From NCBI GenBank assembly GCA_003978395.1, contig QNZV01000160.1, forward strand, positions 1 through 20,451: a stretch of 20,451 nucleotides of DNA. The letters run 5' to 3'. The notes beneath the pieces were generated by a model. The model saw nothing but the letters and a program-made list of their open reading frames with translations, did not search any database and was not told where the DNA came from. Below, one piece after another: positions 15,647-20,451 of this stretch; the first letter of the stretch is position 1; every line of letters begins with the position of its first letter. Position numbers and translations under genes: made by a program. This stretch comes from Sulfurovum sp. (GTDB lineage Bacteria; Campylobacterota; Campylobacteria; Campylobacterales; Sulfurovaceae).

Positions 15647-15772
15647 ATGTTTTTTACTATAAAAACAATATATTACTCTGTAGTAAGCTCAATAAGAGAA
15701 AAAAGGGAGAAAAAAGAGAAAAGTAAGTAATAATCTCTTTGAATATTTATAATTTTAAGTTTTATAGAAGAT
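15647..15772. other. Spacer with polypurine tract and weak hairpin
   Basis: No gene seen. 15694-15723 is a 30-base run of purines only. AAAGAGA (15713-15719) and TCTCTTT (15734-15740) can pair; read on the minus strand this hairpin is followed by a pyrimidine- and T-rich stretch and may end the thioredoxin/PLA2-like transcript. The 12-mer TTAAGTTTTATA at 15755-15766 repeats a piece of the adjacent palindrome. Confidence 0.4.
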
Positions 15773-16390
15773 TTACTCTAAGTCAGATAATGACTCCAAA
15801 AGACATTTTTCATCTGATGAAGGATAGCGTGGAGTATTTTTATAGCTAATAGTATCAACTGATTCTTGTACCAATTTATTACTCGCTGTTATAGCTCCAT
15901 TAAATATAAGCATTCCAAAATCAAAAATTGTATTTTCATCCTCAGCAGGAGAAAAAATAGTATGAAATACAGAACCTATGTCAAAAGCAAGATTTTTACA
16001 TTGTTCATTTGTAATGTTACTCTCATTCGCTTTATCAAACTGCTTCTCTAGGCTATTTAGTTGAGTATATATTTTATCATTACATACTTTTGCTTCTCGT
16101 CCATAATGAATATAACAAATATCATGCTCTTTACAAACTTCATCAATATCATCATAAGCATCAATTTTTATATACTCTTTTATAAGCTCTTGTCGTTGCG
16201 TTATATTTAACTCTTTATAGCTTTTTTTTGAAGGATGTTCTATTTTTGGATAGTTCTTTCCACAAAAGCAACCATAATGAAATTGACTATTTAAATTATC
16301 AGAAGCTACAGCAGGGTTATCACAGGAGTTTGCATATAGGGAGTTAAAAGATAAAAAAAATATGAATATTTTTTTATAGAATCTTTTCAT
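15773..16390 (-). CDS. Secreted phospholipase A2-like protein
   Basis: An exported protein (signal peptide to about A20) with the two hallmarks of secreted phospholipase A2: a calcium-loop-like YGCFCGKN (39-46) and the active-site helix DEVCKEHDICY (83-93) with the His-Asp dyad H89/D90. The usual CCxxHDxCY is here VCxxHDxCY, so one helix cysteine is replaced. There are eight cysteines in the mature part (C23, C41, C43, C86, C92, C103, C131, C196), enough for four disulfides. The spacing between loop and helix is longer than in venom or pancreatic enzymes, by an insert of about 25 residues. Residues 140-205 have no recognised motif. Its ATG overlaps the stop of the thioredoxin-fold gene by four bases. 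Enzyme activity is inferred from the motifs only. Confidence 0.7.
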   Translation of the reverse strand: MKRFYKKIFIFFLSFNSLYANSCDNPAVASDNLNSQFHYGCFCGKNYPKIEHPSKKSYKELNITQRQELIKEYIKIDAYDDIDEVCKEHDICYIHYGREAKVCNDKIYTQLNSLEKQFDKANESNITNEQCKNLAFDIGSVFHTIFSPAEDENTIFDFGMLIFNGAITASNKLVQESVDTISYKNTPRYPSSDEKCLLESLSDLE

Positions 16391-16884
16391 TTTTTACTAC
16401 TCTCTTCAACTAAAAGATTCAAAAAATCATTCTCATTAATATACCCAAAACGCATATCTTTAACATTTTCACTTTTAGAGACAAACACAAACATAGGACT
16501 CATCTGTTCACTAAGGTTTAGAGGAAGAGGTTCTCTACTTGCATTAATTTGAGCAAAAACAAATTTTTTAGCAATAGCCTCTTGTACATTCTCTTTTGAT
16601 AAAACTTCTTTTCCCATTTTTTCACAAAATTTACAATTATCTAAAATAACTTCTAGTAAAACTACTTTATCTTCCTCTTTAGCTTTTGCTAGAGCTTCAT
16701 TATAAGAAGGAAAAATAGAAGTCTCCTTCTCTTTATCAGGAAGAGGTAGCGCAAAAGAGTTTGTATCTATAGTAGATAGAGTATTTTCAATAATCTGCTG
16801 ATATTGAAACTCATCCGACAAATTATTTTCAGCTAACAGAAGAGAGCTAAATAGAAACAATGAGGGAAGTATTAATTTTTTCAT
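16387..16884 (-). CDS. Exported thioredoxin-fold protein (CxxC)
   Basis: A signal peptide (KKLILPSLFLFSSLLLA, cleavage near 18) is followed by a linker and a thioredoxin fold from about residue 57. The redox motif C84-K-F-C87 sits after VVLLEVILDN, as in the thioredoxin_7/SoxW-like groups, and MSP (128-130) supplies the cis-proline. It probably reduces or isomerises disulfides in the periplasm. The gene ends in ATGA, overlapping the start of the cysteine-rich PLA2-like gene, so the two are made in step, and the second is a plausible folding client. AAAGGA lies before the ATG. The DJ-1 gene is 54 bases upstream on the same strand and may belong to the same transcript. Confidence 0.88.
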   Translation of the reverse strand: MKKLILPSLFLFSSLLLAENNLSDEFQYQQIIENTLSTIDTNSFALPLPDKEKETSIFPSYNEALAKAKEEDKVVLLEVILDNCKFCEKMGKEVLSKENVQEAIAKKFVFAQINASREPLPLNLSEQMSPMFVFVSKSENVKDMRFGYINENDFLNLLVEESSKK

Positions 16885-16938
16885 CTATAAATCCTTTTTA
16901 TAATACTAGCCAATAAATATTAATAGATAGTAAACACC

Positions 16939-17505
16939 CTATTCACAAAAATTTAACAACATCCCTTCTTTGACAGCTTTATAACTCTCTACTCCAACCA
17001 AACGCTTTACAATTTCCAATCCAAAACACAAGGCTGTTCCTGGTCCACGTGATGTCATAATATTTCCATCAGTTACTACCATTTTATCATCTCTGTATCC
17101 CTCATGGTTAATTTCCTCTTTTGCATAGGGGTAACAGGTATAGTCATTACCTAAAACTTCTGCTTTCTTAAGGGCTAAAACAGAAGCACACATCGCTCCT
17201 ACTACTTTTCCATCACGATAAAACTCTTTGATAAGTGCTTGTACTCTACTATCATCACTTAAAGTATACGCATTATCCCAACCACCTGCTAAAAGAATCA
17301 TATCAAAATCTTCAGCTATAATATTTTTAAGAGCCATATCTGCTTTAATAGTAATCCCATTGTCTCCAACAATTAAATCTGTCTCAATTTCACTCTCTAC
17401 ATACGCTATACGTACATCATTACCTCCTCTACGAAGAACATCTACCAAAGAGATTAACTCTACCTCTTCAAAACCTTTTGATATTGGAATTAGTATTGTT
17501 GCCAT
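16939..17505 (-). CDS. DJ-1/PfpI family protein
   Basis: A 188-residue cytosolic protein of the DJ-1/YajL group. The nucleophile-elbow cysteine C106 in VVGAMCASVLAL and the acidic residues in GFEEVEL (11-17) are in place, with AGGWDN (73-78) as the oxyanion loop and MTSRGPGTALCFGLEIV near the C-terminus. Members are linked to oxidative and carbonyl stress; claims of glyoxalase or deglycase activity differ between studies. The closest guess is a YajL/ThiJ orthologue. It is transcribed away from the symporter, and AAGGA before the ATG supports the start. Confidence 0.92.
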   Translation of the reverse strand: MATILIPISKGFEEVELISLVDVLRRGGNDVRIAYVESEIETDLIVGDNGITIKADMALKNIIAEDFDMILLAGGWDNAYTLSDDSRVQALIKEFYRDGKVVGAMCASVLALKKAEVLGNDYTCYPYAKEEINHEGYRDDKMVVTDGNIMTSRGPGTALCFGLEIVKRLVGVESYKAVKEGMLLNFCE

Positions 17506-17602
17506 AAATTATCCTTTTGTTTATTTTTATATATTTGATTGGATTATAGCAAAATTTAGAAGATTTTATATACAATGTGCTATTTAATTTATAGGAGTTA
17601 AA

Positions 17603-19075
17603 ATGAATGAATTTTTTAAATCTATTGATATATTTTTTCAATCACTTAATCATATAGTCGAGAACATAATGATGTTTGATATTTTCTTTGGAATGATAGA
17701 TGGCACAAAAATGCCTTTTGTTGTTGCTATTTTAATTATTGCTGGAGTCTACCTTACCTTAAAAATGGGTTTTGTAAACCTTAGAATGTTTGCACACTCT
17801 TTAGCCATTGTAAAAGGAAAATACAAAACAAAAGAGGACAAAGGGATTATCTCCCCTTTTCAATCATTGGCAACAGCACTCTCTGCAACTGTTGGAATTG
17901 GTAATATTGCCGCTGTATCTATTGCTATTAGCTTAGGTGGAGCAGGAGCAGCCTTTTGGATGATTATGGCAGGTTTTTTGGGGATGACATTAAAATTTAC
18001 CGAAGTAACTCTCTCCCTAAAATATAGAGAGTTCCTACCCGATGGAACAATCATGGGGGGAGGTATGGAGTATCTCTCTCGTGGTCTAGCAGATAAAGGT
18101 ATGGCAAAAACTGGTAAAATAATGGCAATGGTCTTTGCATTTTTTATGATACTTGGAGCATTAGGAGCAGGAAATACCTTCCAAATATCACAAGCACTTC
18201 CTATTGTTCAAGGTCAACTACCATTTTTTCAAGATTCGCCATGGGCATTTGGTCTAATAATGGCATTTATTACAGGTCTAGTGATAATCGGTGGAATTAA
18301 AAGAATTGCACAGGTAGCAGAAAAAATTGTTCCTATAATGGTTATATTCTACTTGATTATGGTCTTTTGGGTTTTAGCAACATATTTTACAGCTATTCCT
18401 CAAGCATTTGCTCTTATTTTCAATGAAGCATTTTCAGCCAACGCTGTAGCAGGTGGAATCTTTGGTGCAATGGCACAAGGTTTCCAAAGAGCTGTCTTTT
18501 CAAATGAAGCAGGATTGGGGTCAGCAGGAATTGCACACTCAGCATCACGAGTCAAGTATCCTATCCGTCAAGGTTTGGTCTCACTTTATGAGCCATTTAT
18601 TGATACCGTTGTGGTCTGTACCATGACAGCTTTAGTTGTTATCTTAACAGGTTCTTACCTTGGAGGAACAGAAGTCTTAGACGCAGCTATTGCTGCCAAA
18701 CAAGGTTCGCTCATAACCTCTACAGCATTTGGTTCTGTTGTCTCATGGTTTCCAACGGTTCTTGGTTTTGCAATCTTTATGTTTGCATTTTCAACAATGA
18801 TTTCATGGGCATACTACGGAGAGAGAGCATGGGTTTATCTTTTTGGTTCAAAAACATCTATTGTATATAAACTTATTTTTCTTCTATTTATCGTAATCGC
18901 TACCGTTGCAGACACGGGAACAATGGTTGATTTCTCTTCAACACTCTTCTTGGCATTGGCAATTCCAAACCTCTTTGGGCTAATTATTATGTCAGGAGAT
19001 GTTAGAAAAATGTTAACTGAGTATATAAGTAAACTAAAATCAGGAGAACTCGACAAAGAGGCAATAAGAGATTAA
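17603..19075 (+). CDS. AGCS family sodium:alanine/amino-acid symporter
   Basis: A 490-residue inner-membrane protein with about eleven hydrophobic segments. It carries amino-acid:cation symporter (AGCS) signatures: FQSLATALSATVGIGNIAAV (about 88-107), GAAFWMIMAGFLGMTLKFTEV, GGGMEYLSRGL, and around residue 300 QRAVFSNEAGLGSAGIAHSA. The family moves alanine or glycine with Na+ or H+; the exact substrate cannot be read here. AGGAG at 17593-17597 gives a firm start. TACAAT at 17571-17576 is a possible -10. It ends at a strong hairpin shared with the convergent patatin gene. Confidence 0.95.
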   Translation: MNEFFKSIDIFFQSLNHIVENIMMFDIFFGMIDGTKMPFVVAILIIAGVYLTLKMGFVNLRMFAHSLAIVKGKYKTKEDKGIISPFQSLATALSATVGIGNIAAVSIAISLGGAGAAFWMIMAGFLGMTLKFTEVTLSLKYREFLPDGTIMGGGMEYLSRGLADKGMAKTGKIMAMVFAFFMILGALGAGNTFQISQALPIVQGQLPFFQDSPWAFGLIMAFITGLVIIGGIKRIAQVAEKIVPIMVIFYLIMVFWVLATYFTAIPQAFALIFNEAFSANAVAGGIFGAMAQGFQRAVFSNEAGLGSAGIAHSASRVKYPIRQGLVSLYEPFIDTVVVCTMTALVVILTGSYLGGTEVLDAAIAAKQGSLITSTAFGSVVSWFPTVLGFAIFMFAFSTMISWAYYGERAWVYLFGSKTSIVYKLIFLLFIVIATVADTGTMVDFSSTLFLALAIPNLFGLIIMSGDVRKMLTEYISKLKSGELDKEAIRD

Positions 19076-19076
19076 G

Positions 19077-19105
19077 AAAGGAGCTGTTACTAAAACAGCT
19101 CCTTT
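19077..19105. terminator. Bidirectional intrinsic terminator
   Basis: AAAGGAGCTGTT (19077-19088), loop ACTAA, AACAGCTCCTTT (19094-19105): a perfect 12-bp stem with a GC-rich core. On the plus strand it is followed by AAACTAGTTTTTT. It overlaps the stop codon of the convergent patatin gene, so it probably serves both genes. Confidence 0.88.
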
Positions 19106-19859
19106 AAACTAGTTTTTTACTCAACTCTTCCCAATTCTCTTTTAATTCATTATACCCTGCTTCATACGCCATATCTATCTCATCAAAGTTAAAAAGATGC
19201 ATATTAGCAACCCCTTTTACCTCAAAAAAAGCATCTGCCAATTTTTTGGCAGGCATAGAATTAGAACGAATCATAATCAAAATAGAACGAATAGCCAACG
19301 ATTTAAAACTAGATAAATCTTCCCCTCGTAGAGGATTAATATTAATAGCCAATGATTTTTCATAATAGGATTTCAACGGTTTTACAGGTAAGTTATCTGA
19401 AAATCCTCCATCAATATACGAGTATTCTCCTATTTTCTTAGCTGAAAAAAGAGGGGTTATCGTAGAAGAAGCCACCGTATATGCTATAGGATTTCCACTA
19501 TTAACATAGTGTGCATCTCCTGTATTAATATCTGTTACACAGGTATAAAAAGGGATTTTTAAATCCCTATATGTCTCTATTTTAAGTCTCTCTTCTAATT
19601 TTTTTTCAAGACGTTCCATTTTAAAAATACCAATTGCTCCTGATGCCCAAGCAAAAAGTTCTTTTTTCTCTAAAGATTTTAAAAAATTTAACATATCTTC
19701 ACTACGCAGACCCGATGCCAAAAAAAGACCCACAATAGCTCCTGCACTAGAACCTGAAACAGCCGTAATTTCAACACCCTGCTCTTCTAAAAATTTAATT
19801 GCTCCAACATGGGCTGCCCCACGTAATCCACCACCACTTAGACTTAATGTTATTTTCAT
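19104..19859 (-). CDS. Patatin-like phospholipase (RssA-type)
   Basis: A cytosolic or membrane-associated serine lipid hydrolase. The oxyanion hole SGGGLRGAAHVG (8-19), nucleophile elbow G36-S-S38-A-G40 and catalytic aspartate D150 in YIDGGFSDN give the complete Ser-Asp dyad. At 251 residues it is a minimal patatin domain, close to the RssA/YchK group and shorter than outer-membrane patatins; there is no signal peptide. The substrate is unknown. It converges on the symporter and is divergent from the DUF6172 gene. Confidence 0.93.
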   Translation of the reverse strand: MKITLSLSGGGLRGAAHVGAIKFLEEQGVEITAVSGSSAGAIVGLFLASGLRSEDMLNFLKSLEKKELFAWASGAIGIFKMERLEKKLEERLKIETYRDLKIPFYTCVTDINTGDAHYVNSGNPIAYTVASSTITPLFSAKKIGEYSYIDGGFSDNLPVKPLKSYYEKSLAININPLRGEDLSSFKSLAIRSILIMIRSNSMPAKKLADAFFEVKGVANMHLFNFDEIDMAYEAGYNELKENWEELSKKLV

Positions 19860-19894
19860 TCTGATAACCTTTTATATTTTTTTATGTTTTTAGA

Positions 19895-19900
19895 TATAAT
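19895..19900 (+). promoter_or_regulatory. Candidate -10 box (TATAAT) of the DUF6172 gene
   Basis: Perfect TATAAT preceded by T-rich runs (TTTTTTTATGTTTTT), the usual upstream signal of Campylobacterota vegetative promoters. It lies 35 bases before the ATG. Confidence 0.6.
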
Positions 19901-19935
19901 AGCAAAAAATAATCTATACAAGGTAGTACTATTCA

Positions 19936-20241
19936 ATGAAAAAAACATTTAAAATTAAACAAGAGAAACTCAAAGAAGAGAGAGCCGTTGATGCAATAAA
20001 GAATGAACTTCGTAAATATATCAAGCGTGAAAAGAAAAAAAATTTACCAAATAAAAAAACCATGTATTGGGATTTTGATTGTAAATTTGGAAAAAGTTCT
20101 GAATTCGCTCTTGATTGTGATTTTGACCATATTATTAGCGAACTCTCAAATGTTGTTTTAGCAGGATGGGAAGAGTGCTATATTGAAATTATTGCAAAAG
20201 CAGTGGATAAACCACTTAAAGAAGAGAGCGTAGAAGAGTAA
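19936..20241 (+). CDS. DUF6172 family protein
   Basis: A 101-residue soluble protein resembling the uncharacterised DUF6172 family. Visible conserved features are the very basic helix IKNELRKYIKREKKKNLP (21-38), WDFDCKFG (45-52) and YIEIIAKAV (82-90). A basic first half and acidic second half are the main properties. No function is known to me. The ribosome site AAGG is 12 bases from the ATG, which is long. It converges on leuB with a branched palindrome between. Confidence 0.8.
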   Translation: MKKTFKIKQEKLKEERAVDAIKNELRKYIKREKKKNLPNKKTMYWDFDCKFGKSSEFALDCDFDHIISELSNVVLAGWEECYIEIIAKAVDKPLKEESVEE

Positions 20242-20253
20242 GTTTTATGAATC

Positions 20254-20307
20254 TTGGAATCGGTGTATTTACACCCGAAAAACGGAGGTAAAGCCTTCCG
20301 ATTCCAA
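20254..20307. repeat. Branched palindrome between DUF6172 gene and leuB
   Basis: The outer arms TTGGAATCGG (20254-20263) and CCGATTCCAA (20298-20307) are exact reverse complements. Inside are the hairpin GGTGTA-TT-TACACC (20262-20275) and a bulged GGAGG/CCTTCC hairpin (20284-20299), which share a few bases with the outer stem. It sits between two convergent stops but has no T-tract, so it looks more like a structured repeat than a classical terminator. Confidence 0.6.
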
Positions 20308-20317
20308 AGTAAAATGA

Positions 20318-20451
20318 TTACTTTGAAACATACTTAGCAATAATATCACCCATCTCAGAACATGAACAAATCTCTTGGGCATCGTATGCACCTAAATCAC
20401 CTGTTCTATAACCCTTAGATAGTGCTTTCTTAATTGCATCATCAATCTTGT
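20318..20451 (-). CDS. leuB: 3-isopropylmalate dehydrogenase, C-terminal fragment
   Basis: The last 43 codons of a minus-strand gene that runs off the right edge, ending in TAA at 20320-20318. The tail LSKGYRTGDLGAYDA, then SEMGDIIAKYVSK, matches the C-terminal helix region of LeuB (NAD-dependent oxidative decarboxylation in leucine synthesis; cytosolic). Isocitrate and tartrate dehydrogenases share this fold, but GYRTGDL and EMGD fit LeuB best. The active site lies outside the window. Confidence 0.82.
   Translation of the reverse strand, partial: KIDDAIKKALSKGYRTGDLGAYDAQEICSCSEMGDIIAKYVSK

Noticed and set aside
15647..15772. Small RNA gene driven by the palindrome's right-hand -10 box
   Set aside because: Only a -10-like hexamer supports it; there is no clear plus-strand terminator, so it is left as a question and not listed as a gene.

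Overview
The window looks like a chromosomal segment of a Campylobacterota (epsilonproteobacterial) genome, probably a free-living or environmental relative of Sulfurovum, Sulfurimonas or Arcobacter. I infer this from the strong AT bias, the ppiD-like/ftsA/ftsZ order known from Campylobacter and Helicobacter, the Campylobacterota-type AroQ start and FolK N-terminal extension, and a long UbiD-family decarboxylase of the futalosine menaquinone pathway. The genus cannot be fixed from the sequence alone. I saw no tRNA, rRNA, CRISPR array, insertion sequence or phage gene.

Layout. 1-341: the 3' end of leuS. 354-3479: a minus-strand run aroQ-pepQ-folK-mnmA, with pepQ and folK overlapping by four bases and a GC-rich hairpin between aroQ and pepQ. 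3480-3775: a repeat-rich divergent spacer in which the same 12-base promoter-like word faces outward toward each neighbour. 3776-4549: the broken remnant of a DUF234-type AAA ATPase gene, with an in-frame stop and an internal deletion. 4691-5992: bioA, minus strand. 6105-11147: ppiD-like, ftsA (TTG start), ftsZ (GTG start) and a periplasmic polysaccharide deacetylase, closely spaced on the plus strand. 11183-14869: a monoheme Tll0287-like lipoprotein, the decarboxylase mqnL, and a periplasmic protein with tandem PilJ/NarX-type domains.

14960-17505 is a minus-strand block of exported or stress-related proteins: a CAP-domain lipoprotein, a phospholipase A2-like secreted protein whose start overlaps the end of an exported thioredoxin-fold gene, and a DJ-1/PfpI protein. 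A perfect 34-bp-arm AT-rich palindrome (15577-15646) lies between the CAP gene and the PLA2-like gene. 17603-20451: an AGCS sodium:amino-acid symporter sharing a terminator with a convergent patatin-like phospholipase, a DUF6172 gene, a branched palindrome, and the 3' end of leuB.

Most of the window is housekeeping: tRNA charging and thiolation, shikimate, folate, biotin, leucine and menaquinone synthesis, and cell division. The most unusual parts are the translationally coupled thioredoxin/PLA2-like pair, the free-standing tandem P-box protein beside a heme lipoprotein, the long AT palindrome, and the intergenic hairpins that may be dispersed repeats. I did not find a clear defence system or other large novel locus.
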